Positions 7,090-14,064 of a DNA stretch of 27,254 nucleotides are shown one piece after another; the first letter of the stretch is position 1; every line of letters starts with the position of its first letter. The translations under genes and the position numbers were made by a program. Source of the stretch: DASSBG01 sp965651365. GTDB lineage: Bacteria > Pseudomonadota > Gammaproteobacteria > Xanthomonadales > Rhodanobacteraceae. Below the pieces are notes generated by a model that had not been told where the DNA came from, ran no database searches, and was given only the letters and a program-made list of their open reading frames with translations. The stretch is taken from positions 1 to 27,254 of the forward strand of contig CBFGSA010000024.1 of NCBI GenBank assembly GCA_965651365.1. The letters are read 5' to 3'.

Positions 7090-7566
7090 ATGGCAACTGA
7101 GCACAAGTGCAACGGTGTGCGCACGGCCGGCTGGCGCGAATGGCTGGTACTGCCGGAGCTTGGCATCGAAGCAATCAAGGCCAAGCTGGATACCGGTGCC
7201 CGCACCTCGGCGCTGCACACCCACAGCCTGGACATTGAGACCCGCGGCGACATGCTCGTGGCGCATTTCAGCGTGCACCCGGTACATGGCAACAGCGAAC
7301 TGATAGACTGCCGTGCGCCGCTGCTGGAAGAACGCTGGGTGTCCGATTCGGGTGGCCATCGCGAACTCCGTCCGGTCATCAAGTCCGTGCTGCGGGTCGG
7401 CGGCCAGTGCTGGCCGATCGAAATCACCCTGACGCAGCGCGAAACCATGCGTTTTCACATGCTGCTGGGGCGCACCGCCATGATTGGCCGCTTGCAGGTT
7501 GATCCTGCACGGTCCTATGTTCTGGGGCGTCGACCCAGCCCGGCCCCATCGGAGCGCGAACCATGA
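7090..7566 (+). CDS. rimB: RimK-associated retropepsin-like protease (ATP-dependent zinc protease family, PF05618)
   Basis: This 158-residue protein starts MATEHKCNGV. After 'GWREWLVLPELGIEAIKAK' comes DTGA at 34-37, the hallmark of retropepsin-like aspartyl protease folds, although the family was named 'putative ATP-dependent zinc protease'. 'LLGRTAMIGRLQVDPARSY' near the C-terminus is typical of the family. In Pseudomonas the RimB homologue is reported to work with RimK on glutamylated ribosomal protein S6, trimming the tail. That role here is inferred from synteny. The stop overlaps the next ATG by four bases (ATGA), which indicates translational coupling with the rimK-like gene. The symbol follows the operon convention and is not proven. 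Confidence 0.85.
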   Translation: MATEHKCNGVRTAGWREWLVLPELGIEAIKAKLDTGARTSALHTHSLDIETRGDMLVAHFSVHPVHGNSELIDCRAPLLEERWVSDSGGHRELRPVIKSVLRVGGQCWPIEITLTQRETMRFHMLLGRTAMIGRLQVDPARSYVLGRRPSPAPSEREP

Positions 7567-8468
7567 AGATCGCCATCCTGTCCCGCAACAGGAAACTGTA
7601 TTCCACCCACCGCCTGATCGAGGTGGCACGCGAGCGCGGCCACGAGGTGAACGTGGTCGACGTGCTGCGCTGCTACATGAACATCGCCAGTCACCAGCCG
7701 CGCATCCACTACCGCGGCGAGCAGCTTGAGCACTTCGACGCGGTGATTCCGCGCATCGGCGCTTCGGTCACGTTCTACGGCACGGCCGTGTTGCGCCAGT
7801 TCGAGATGATGGGCGTGTATTGCATCAACGAGTCGGTGGCCATCTCCCGCTCGCGCGACAAGCTGCGTTCGCTGCAGCTTCTTTCACGCAAGGGCATCGG
7901 CCTGCCCGTCACCGGCTTTGCCCACTCGCCCGACGACATCGACGACCTGCTGAAGATGGTCGGCGGGCCGCCCGTGGTGATCAAGCTGCTCGAAGGCACC
8001 CAGGGCATCGGCGTGGTGCTGGCCGAGACACGCAAGGCCGCCGAAAGCGTGATCGAGGCCTTCATGGGCCTGAAAGCCAATATCCTGGTGCAGGAATACA
8101 TCAAGGAAGCCGGCGGCGCCGATATCCGCTGCTTCGTGGTCGGCGGCAAGGTGGTGGCCAGCATGCGCCGCCAGGCACCCGAGGGCGAATTCCGCTCCAA
8201 CATCCATCGCGGCGGCAGCGCCAGCGCCATCCGCATCACGCCCGAGGAGCGTTCCACGGCAGTACGCGCGGCGCGCATCATGGGCCTGAACCTGGCCGGT
8301 GTCGACATCCTGCGCTCCAACCACGGCCCGGTGGTGATGGAGGTCAACTCCTCGCCCGGGCTGGAAGGGATCGAGGGCGCCACCGGCAAGGACGTGGCCG
8401 GTTCGATCATCGATTTCATGGAAAAGAACGCCCGGCCCAACCACACCCGCACCCGCGGCAGCGGCTGA
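7563..8468 (+). CDS. rimK: RimK-family ATP-grasp ligase (alpha-L-glutamate ligase)
   Basis: This 301-residue cytoplasmic ATP-grasp enzyme is expected to add glutamate residues to the C-terminus of ribosomal protein S6 or a related acceptor. It has the RimK N-terminus MKIAILSRNRKLYSTHRL, 'VIPRIGASVTFYGTAVLRQFE', and the glycine-rich ATP loop 'VVIKLLEGTQGIGV' (about 139-152). It also has 'LVQEYIKEAGGADIRCFVVGGKVVASMRR' and the metal-binding 'VVMEVNSSPGLEGIE' near 259-273. Length and motif order match E. coli RimK (about 300 residues). It overlaps rimB upstream by four bases and its stop shares one base with the start of the next gene (TGATG), so the three genes form a tightly coupled operon. 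Confidence 0.95.
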   Translation: MKIAILSRNRKLYSTHRLIEVARERGHEVNVVDVLRCYMNIASHQPRIHYRGEQLEHFDAVIPRIGASVTFYGTAVLRQFEMMGVYCINESVAISRSRDKLRSLQLLSRKGIGLPVTGFAHSPDDIDDLLKMVGGPPVVIKLLEGTQGIGVVLAETRKAAESVIEAFMGLKANILVQEYIKEAGGADIRCFVVGGKVVASMRRQAPEGEFRSNIHRGGSASAIRITPEERSTAVRAARIMGLNLAGVDILRSNHGPVVMEVNSSPGLEGIEGATGKDVAGSIIDFMEKNARPNHTRTRGSG

Positions 8469-9484
8469 TGCTGGCGCCCGACCAGGACTTCGTCGTCGGT
8501 GGCCAGGGCATCGCGCCGGGCACGCGGCAATGCGTCGACGTGCCCGTGGTGAGCCTGTATCACGCGCCGCTGAGCATGCCGCTGCAGGTGGTGCGCGGGC
8601 GCCGCCCGGGGCCGGTGCTGTTTGTCAGCGCGGCCCTGCACGGCGACGAACTCAACGGCGTCGAAATCATCCGTCGCCTGCTGCGCCTGCGTGCCCTGGA
8701 GCGCCTGCGCGGCTGCCTGCTGGCGGTGCCGATCGTCAACGTGCAGGGCTTCCTGATGCAGTCGCGCTACCTGCCCGACCGGCGCGACCTCAACCGCAGT
8801 TTTCCCGGCAGCGAGCGCGGCTCGCTGGCGGCGCGGCTGGCCCATGTGTTCCTGAAGGAAGTCGTTCAGCGGGCGGATTACGGCATCGATCTTCACACCG
8901 GCGCCGTGCACCGCTCCAACCTGCCGCAGATCCGTTGCGACCTCAGCCAGCCCGACACGCCGCGCATGGCGCGCGCCTTCGGGGCGCCGCTGATCCTGGA
9001 TTCGGCCACCCGCGAGGGCAGCCTGCGCGAATACACCAGCACCCACCAGATTCCGGTGATCCTGTACGAGTCCGGCGAAGCCCTGCGCTTCGATGAACTG
9101 GCGATTCGTGCCGGCGTGCGCGGCGTGACCGCGGTAATGCGCGAGCTTGGCATGCTGCCGCCCGGCAAGACCAGCCGCAGCAGGACCGAGCCCGTGGTCG
9201 CCACCAGCAGCAGCTGGATTCGCGCGCCCGTCAGCGGCATCCTGCGCACCAGCGGGCGCCTCGGTGAACGGGTCCGGCCCGGCCAGGAACTGGGCTGGAT
9301 CAGCGACCCCTTCATGACCGAGGAAACCGCGGTCGTGTCCGATGAAGACGGCATCGTCATTGGCCTGAGCCATTTGCCGCCAGTCAACGAAGGCGACGCC
9401 CTGTTCCACATCGCCCGCGTCGACGAACCAGCCGCCACCGCCGAACTGGTTCAGCAATTCCGGGAGCAGTCGCAGGCCGGTTGA
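8468..9484 (+). CDS. Succinylglutamate desuccinylase/aspartoacylase-family zinc hydrolase
   Basis: This encodes 338 residues. It is a carboxypeptidase-like (M14-related) deacylase that should cleave an amide bond next to an acidic amino acid. The zinc site is visible as His58 and Glu61 in 'ALHGDELNG' and His143 in 'GIDLHTG'. 'DRRDLNRSFPGSERGS' (104-119) is the substrate-binding signature, and 'VILYESGEALRF' (about 197-208) holds the catalytic glutamate. The last ~90 residues ('WIRAPVSGILRTSGRLGERVRPGQ...') form the small beta-barrel typical of the family. The ATG lies within the TGATG junction with rimK. The substrate is unknown. Given the operon, a glutamylated or N-acylated product of RimK is a plausible target (inference). 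A role in arginine catabolism is less likely because no ast genes are nearby. Confidence 0.9.
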   Translation: MLAPDQDFVVGGQGIAPGTRQCVDVPVVSLYHAPLSMPLQVVRGRRPGPVLFVSAALHGDELNGVEIIRRLLRLRALERLRGCLLAVPIVNVQGFLMQSRYLPDRRDLNRSFPGSERGSLAARLAHVFLKEVVQRADYGIDLHTGAVHRSNLPQIRCDLSQPDTPRMARAFGAPLILDSATREGSLREYTSTHQIPVILYESGEALRFDELAIRAGVRGVTAVMRELGMLPPGKTSRSRTEPVVATSSSWIRAPVSGILRTSGRLGERVRPGQELGWISDPFMTEETAVVSDEDGIVIGLSHLPPVNEGDALFHIARVDEPAATAELVQQFREQSQAG

Positions 9485-9500
9485 GCGGTGTGGGCGAGGG

Positions 9501-9519
9501 TCAGAATCGGCCATTCTGA
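9501..9519. repeat. Inverted repeat after the rim operon
   Basis: The arms tcagaat and attctga are perfect 7-mers around cggcc, 17 bases after the operon's last stop codon. A T-run (ttttt) occurs about 10 bases later. This could be a weak terminator. The left part (gtcagaatcggcc) also matches the flank of the palindromes near 2.2-2.4 kb, so it may be a variant of that repeat. Confidence 0.4.
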
Positions 9520-9541
9520 ACGTCCAGGCTTTTTGCAGTAT

Positions 9542-9557
9542 CGCGCGCAAGTCGCGC
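9542..9557. repeat. REP-like GCGCGCAAGTCGCGC element, copy 1
   Basis: The 15-mer gcgcgcaagtcgcgc (9543-9557) sits in a context reading 'gtaggagcgcgacttgcgcgcgat' on the minus strand, a form familiar from repetitive extragenic palindromes in Xanthomonas-group and Pseudomonas genomes (from memory). The same 15-mer recurs at 24224-24238 upstream of priA. It can fold on itself through its gcgcg/cgcgc ends. Confidence 0.55.
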
Positions 9558-9650
9558 TCCTACAGGCATCCCTGCGCGGTGCCATGTTGTATACCCGCCC
9601 CCGGCTCAGCGCCGCGCCCACCCATCCCGGTATCATGCAACTTTCAATCC

Positions 9651-9678
9651 GATTCTCGATTCCCCCTTCCCCATTCCC
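9651..9678 (-). repeat. Four-unit G-rich heptamer array ending 11 bases before rep
   Basis: On the minus strand the units read GGGAATG, GGGAAGG, GGGAATC, GAGAATC. Together with the CCCC at 9686-9689 that touches the rep ATG, the minus strand has four G-runs of at least three with loops of 7, 3 and 2 bases, a canonical G-quadruplex pattern. On the transcript this is the C-rich strand. It occupies the place where a Shine-Dalgarno sequence would be expected. Confidence 0.8.
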
Positions 9679-9689
9679 GGCTTCACCCC

Positions 9690-11669
9690 ATGCTCAACCC
9701 GCCGCAACGCGCTGCTGTCGAATACCTGGATGGACCCTTGTTGGTGCTGGCCGGGGCGGGATCGGGCAAGACCCGGGTGATTACCGAGAAGATTGCCTGG
9801 CTGCTGCAGCGGCAGAATCTGGCACCGGGCCGCATTGCGGCGATCACCTTCACCAACAAGGCCGCGCGCGAGATGCGCGAGCGGGTCGGGCGGCGCGTTG
9901 GCGCCGATATCGCCGACGCGCTCAATGTGTGCACCTTTCACGCGCTGGGCCTGAAGTTTCTGCATATCGAGCACGAGCGGGCCAGCCTTCGGCGCAATTT
10001 CACCGTGCTGGATGCCGACGACAGCGGCAAGGTGATCCGGGAACTGGCACCGGCCGGGATCAAGAACGATGCCTTGTGGCAGATCCGCAATCTCGTCAGC
10101 CAGGCCAAGGCGGCAGGACTGGATTCCGAACAGGCCCAGGCCACCGCACGCAGCCCGCGCGAGCAGCAGGCAGCGGAAATCTACGCCGCCTACCAGAAGC
10201 GTCTGGCGGCCTGGAACGCGGTCGACTTCGATGACCTGATCCGGCTGCCGCTGAAAGTGCTGCAGGCAAGCGATGAGGCATGCACCGAGTGGCGCGAACG
10301 CCTGCGCTACCTGCTGGTGGACGAATACCAGGACACCAACGAGGCCCAGTACCGCCTGCTCAGCCTGCTGGCCGGGCCGCGCGGCGCCTTCACCTGCGTC
10401 GGCGACGACGACCAGTCGATCTACGCCTGGCGCGGTGCGCGACCGGAAAACCTGGATGAGCTGGCGCGCGACTGGCCGACGCTGAAGGTCATCAAGCTGG
10501 AACAGAACTACCGCTGCGGCACGCGCATTTTGCGCGCTGCCAACGCCCTGATCGGCCACAATCCGCACCTGCACCAGAAGAAGCTGTGGAGCGAGCTGCC
10601 CGAAGGCCCGCCGATCCGGGTGCTGGAGTGCAAGGATGCCGAACACGAAGCCGAGCGCATCGCCGCCATCGCCGCGCATCTGGCGGACAAGCACGACGTG
10701 CGCTGGTACGAGTTTGCCGTGCTGTATCGTGGCAATCATCAGGCGCGGGCGCTGGAAAAGGCCATGCGTCTGGCCGGCATCCCCTACCACCTGTCCGGTG
10801 CGCTGAGTTTTCTCGATCGCGCCGAGGTCAAGGATTTGCTGGCCTACCTGCGCCTGATCGACAATCCGCGCGATGACGCGGCCTTTGTGCGCGTGGTCAA
10901 CACGCCGCGCCGTGGCATCGGTGCCGGCACCCTGGAGCAGCTCGGCCAACTGGCCGGCCAGCGCCACCGGCCGATGCTGGGCTGCGCCGCCGACCCGGCC
11001 ACGCTGAAGCAGTTGCCGGCGCGTCCGGCGGCGGCGCTGGCCGACTTCGCCGACCTGATTGCCAGCTTGCGCCAGCGCAGCCACCAAGTGCAGCCGGCCG
11101 ATCTGGCCCGGGACATCATCGAGCGCACCGGCTACGCCGCCCACATCACCCAGGAGAGCGCCGAGGCCGAGCTGCGCCAGCGCCGCATGGGCAATCTGGA
11201 CGAGCTGCTGGACTGGTTTCGCGCCATGCAAAAGCCCGGCGCCGGCGCCGGCGAGCTGTCGCGGCAACTGGCCCTGCTGAGCCATGCCGACCGCGACGAT
11301 CCCGGCAACACGCTGCGCCTGATGACGCTGCACGCGGCCAAGGGCCTGGAGTTCCGCTTTGTGTTCATCGCCGGCTGCATGGACGGCCTGCTGCCGCACG
11401 AGGGCGCGATCGAGGAAGGCCGCCTGGACGAAGAGCGCCGCCTGCTCTACGTCGGCATCACCCGCGCCAGGGAACTGCTGACCCTGAGCTGGCCGGCACG
11501 CAGCCGCCGCTTCGGTGAAACCCAGGCCAACAAGCCCAGCCGCTTTCTCGACGAGCTGCCCGAGACCGACCTGCACTGGCAGGGCCGCGACCCGCAAGCC
11601 GATGCCGAGGTCACCCGCGAAACCGCCGAAGCCGCCTTCGCCAGAATGCGCGCTCTGCTGGCCGAGTGA
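9690..11669 (+). CDS. rep: ATP-dependent DNA helicase Rep
   Basis: This 659-residue SF1A 3'-5' helicase acts at replication forks, clearing protein roadblocks and assisting restart. E. coli Rep is 673 residues. Helicase motifs in order: Q-motif 'LNPPQRAAV', Walker A GAGSGKT (22-28), Ia 'TFTNKAAREMRERV', II 'LLVDEYQDTNEAQY', III 'VGDDDQSIYAWRGA', IV 'LEQNYRCGTRIL', V 'LMTLHAAKGLEFRFVFI', VI 'EERRLLYVGITRARELL'. The ATG at 9690 gives the usual N-terminus of Rep. No Shine-Dalgarno sequence precedes it, and the bases just upstream are cggcttcacccc. A 13-bp near-perfect tandem duplication spans its stop codon (11657-11682). The neighbouring reverse-strand open frame of similar length is a high-GC shadow. 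Confidence 0.97.
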   Translation: MLNPPQRAAVEYLDGPLLVLAGAGSGKTRVITEKIAWLLQRQNLAPGRIAAITFTNKAAREMRERVGRRVGADIADALNVCTFHALGLKFLHIEHERASLRRNFTVLDADDSGKVIRELAPAGIKNDALWQIRNLVSQAKAAGLDSEQAQATARSPREQQAAEIYAAYQKRLAAWNAVDFDDLIRLPLKVLQASDEACTEWRERLRYLLVDEYQDTNEAQYRLLSLLAGPRGAFTCVGDDDQSIYAWRGARPENLDELARDWPTLKVIKLEQNYRCGTRILRAANALIGHNPHLHQKKLWSELPEGPPIRVLECKDAEHEAERIAAIAAHLADKHDVRWYEFAVLYRGNHQARALEKAMRLAGIPYHLSGALSFLDRAEVKDLLAYLRLIDNPRDDAAFVRVVNTPRRGIGAGTLEQLGQLAGQRHRPMLGCAADPATLKQLPARPAAALADFADLIASLRQRSHQVQPADLARDIIERTGYAAHITQESAEAELRQRRMGNLDELLDWFRAMQKPGAGAGELSRQLALLSHADRDDPGNTLRLMTLHAAKGLEFRFVFIAGCMDGLLPHEGAIEEGRLDEERRLLYVGITRARELLTLSWPARSRRFGETQANKPSRFLDELPETDLHWQGRDPQADAEVTRETAEAAFARMRALLAE

Positions 11670-11682
11670 GCTGGCCGAGTGG
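11657..11682 (+). repeat. 13-bp tandem duplication across the rep stop
   Basis: gctggccgagtga (11657-11669, ending in the rep stop codon) is followed directly by gctggccgagtgg (11670-11682), 12 of 13 bases identical. It looks like a recent slippage or duplication event that left the original stop in place. The short gap to the converging methyltransferase gene has no clear terminator. Confidence 0.8.
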
Positions 11683-11785
11683 CAAGCTCGCCGTGCAACA
11701 CCACTGCGGCCTCCCAGCCGATTGAATCGTGGTGGCCAGCAAGCCGCGACAACACAGGGCGACCGCCTGGATCAAGTCCAGTGGC

Positions 11786-12868
11786 TCAAGTCCTGGCGAT
11801 TTCTTCTTGCGCCAACGTCAGCTGGATGTGCTGCGCCGGACTGATCGGGTCAAAACACCGCCGCCTTGCCTTGCCCTTGTGCGTCAGGACGGCAAGCATG
11901 TTTGCTGCAGGTATCCGGGCCTGGCGAATCAGCTCGGCGTCGCGCAAGTGCACACGATCAATGAACTCGCGATCGCGCGATTGCGAAGGATCGAAGTTCC
12001 AGCCAAATCGCCTTTCGACGAACGGGATGATGCAGGCTCCATGGGTGAGGAAAACCTCGAAATCGAACTTCGCCGTCAACTCGGTCACGATATCCTGTGC
12101 ACGGATCCCTTCGCTGGAATAGGCCGCGTGGTCGACTTCCCGATAAACATCGCACACCCGTCCGGTGGACTGGTCGATACGCTGCGCTGACCGCAATTGC
12201 TGCCAGAAGCGCTCCACCTCCCGGCGCACGTCTGGCCAAAGCAGATGCCCATTGCGACCGACCACGTCGCTGGTGAGCAAGACCCCGTCCGTCGCCAAAG
12301 CCCGCGCCAAGTGTTCGCAAAACCCTGGCAACTGCTCGACATGGTGCAGGAACTGGTTGACCAGAATGATGTCCTGATCCTGGCCCATACCCTGGCGATT
12401 GCAGTCAGCAATGACGAATGACATGCGATCCTGCAGGCCACGACTCGCCGCCTGCTTGCGCGCAGTCTCGAGCAGCGCGGCATTGAGATCCAGGCAGGCA
12501 AAATGAAATTTTATGTCATGCGCCGCCAGAGCCGCCGCCAGGCCAATTTCCAACTCGCCGTTGCCGCTGCCACAACTGACAATGCGCAATGGACGGCCCG
12601 CAGCACGACTGGCCGCGGCAAGCAGTTCCTTGTGATACATATCCTCCGGACTGTCAAACCCGTGTGCCTGCAACATCGGCTGCACGTATCGGCTGGCCCA
12701 GTAGTGAAATATGGCTGGCAGTGTGTGCGCCTGGTGCGCCGGTGTCAGGCGAAAAGCCAGGCGTTCAGCCACACGCCGAATGGCGCCTGCCGCTTGCTTG
12801 GGCAAGTGCCGAATCAACGTGGCGATGACGGGTTTGCCGATCCGGCGCAATTGCTGCTTGACACTCAT
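11786..12868 (-). CDS. Class I SAM-dependent methyltransferase, substrate unknown
   Basis: This encodes 360 residues. A Rossmann methyltransferase core is visible in the middle: motif I 'LRIVSCGSGNGELEIGLA' (about 93-110), the acidic motif II 'HFACLDLNAALLETAR', 'MSFVIADCNRQ' and 'DIILVNQFLHHVEQLPGF' (motif IV region), then 'ALATDGVLLTSDVVGRNGH' (motif V). About 90 residues precede the core and 150 follow it, so accessory regions are large. They contain no motif I recognise. A C-terminal catalytic-like His or Cys cannot be assigned. Codon use is less GC-rich than in the flanking rep and membrane-protein genes, which may mean later acquisition. The gene starts 36 bases after the stop of the AI-2E-family gene on the same strand, so the two may be cotranscribed. 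Confidence 0.85.
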   Translation of the reverse strand: MSVKQQLRRIGKPVIATLIRHLPKQAAGAIRRVAERLAFRLTPAHQAHTLPAIFHYWASRYVQPMLQAHGFDSPEDMYHKELLAAASRAAGRPLRIVSCGSGNGELEIGLAAALAAHDIKFHFACLDLNAALLETARKQAASRGLQDRMSFVIADCNRQGMGQDQDIILVNQFLHHVEQLPGFCEHLARALATDGVLLTSDVVGRNGHLLWPDVRREVERFWQQLRSAQRIDQSTGRVCDVYREVDHAAYSSEGIRAQDIVTELTAKFDFEVFLTHGACIIPFVERRFGWNFDPSQSRDREFIDRVHLRDAELIRQARIPAANMLAVLTHKGKARRRCFDPISPAQHIQLTLAQEEIART

Positions 12869-12904
12869 ACTGCTGTTTTTTGACCCAGAACGCGGCTTGA
12901 TGGT

Positions 12905-13915
12905 TCAAATGAGTTGCGTGGCCTTCAGCTCGCGCTTGAGGTAGGCGTAGTAGATCGGGGCGGCAACCACGCCGGGCAGGCCGAAGGCGGCTTCCATCGC
13001 CAGCATCGCCAGCAGGATTTCCCAGGCGTGGGCGCGGATGCGGGTGCCGACGATGTGGGCGTTGAGAAAGTATTCGAACTTGTGGATCGCGATCAGGAAG
13101 ATCAGTGCCGCCAGCGCCACCCACACCGACATTGACAGCGCCACCAGCACGATCAGGGAATTGGAGATCAGGTTGCCGATCACCGGCAGCAGACCGAACA
13201 CGAATGTGAGCAGCACCAGGGTCTTGGCCAGGGGCAGGTGGATGCCGGCCAGCGGCAGGCCCACCAGCACGAACAGTCCGGTCAGCACGGTGTTGAGCAG
13301 AGAAATGCGCACCTGGGCGAACACGATGTTGTGAAAGGCCGTCGACAGGTGTTCGCAGCGTGCCGACAGCGCCCGCGCCAGTGGCGCGTCATTGGATTCA
13401 CTCCGCGCCGCATGCAGCGCCACCAGCGCACCCAGCACCATGCCCACCAGCAATTGCACGATCACACGCACGGTTTCCTTGCCGGCAAGCTGCAGGGTGT
13501 CGGTATGCCGTCCCAGCCAGTCGGTAAGCATCCGTTGCACTTCCGCGCTCGATGCCGGGAGTTGCCGGTCGATCCAGTGCGGCAGTTGCGCCCGCGCCTC
13601 GTCGATGATCGTCATCATGCGCTTGTACAGTTCGGTGGGGCTGCCCGCGTCACTCCGGAAGAACACCACGATGCCGATCACCAGCAATACCAGCAGCCCG
13701 ATCACGACGACCGCCAGCAGCGCCACCGCGAGCCAGCGCGCCCGCTCGCCCGAAATCATGCGTTGCAGTTGCGGTGTCAGCGTATCGATCACCTCGTACA
13801 CCAGCAACCCCGCCAGCAGCGCGGCCAGCAGGTGCAGATGCAGCACCAGCAGCAGACCGGCTGCGGCGATCAGGCAACTGGCAATGCGGGTGGAATGGTC
13901 GCGGCCGGAACTCAT
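12905..13915 (-). CDS. AI-2E family transporter / PerM-like membrane protein
   Basis: This encodes 336 residues from the ATG at 13915 (MSSGRDHSTR). An upstream in-frame ATG 22 codons earlier adds only a Gly/Arg-rich extension and is disfavoured. The order of features fits the family: two hydrophobic segments at the N-terminus (about 11-40), another at about 58-85, a soluble stretch with 'IDRQLPASSAEVQRMLTDWLG', then four or more hydrophobic segments. The family's conserved late region is seen in 'GLPLAGIHLPLAKTLVLLTFVFGLLPVIGNLISNSLIVLVAL' and 'YFLNAHIVGTRIRAHAWEILLAML'. Members are proposed exporters or transporters in the inner membrane. Substrates vary and most are unknown, so transport of autoinducer-2 should not be assumed. 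Confidence 0.9.
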   Translation of the reverse strand: MSSGRDHSTRIASCLIAAAGLLLVLHLHLLAALLAGLLVYEVIDTLTPQLQRMISGERARWLAVALLAVVVIGLLVLLVIGIVVFFRSDAGSPTELYKRMMTIIDEARAQLPHWIDRQLPASSAEVQRMLTDWLGRHTDTLQLAGKETVRVIVQLLVGMVLGALVALHAARSESNDAPLARALSARCEHLSTAFHNIVFAQVRISLLNTVLTGLFVLVGLPLAGIHLPLAKTLVLLTFVFGLLPVIGNLISNSLIVLVALSMSVWVALAALIFLIAIHKFEYFLNAHIVGTRIRAHAWEILLAMLAMEAAFGLPGVVAAPIYYAYLKRELKATQLI

Positions 13916-14064
13916 GGCCTGCAAGCTTGCAGCAAAGCGGCCACCGCCACAATGCCCGGTGCCATGACCAACACGGCGCACGCAGGTTCGTGTTCAGCAG
14001 CAGCCCGTGTGCCACGGCCCTCCATGGCCACCCCGGGCACTGTCCCCGATGCTGCGGCAACCGC

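Noticed and set aside
9633..11597. 654-codon reverse-strand open frame across rep
   Set aside because: It is the antisense shadow of a gene with all helicase motifs. It has no recognisable domain and its composition is typical of the complement of GC-rich codons.
12905..13915. Quorum-sensing autoinducer-2 exporter
   Set aside because: The family name reflects one member. Many family members move other substrates, and no lsr or luxS gene is nearby.
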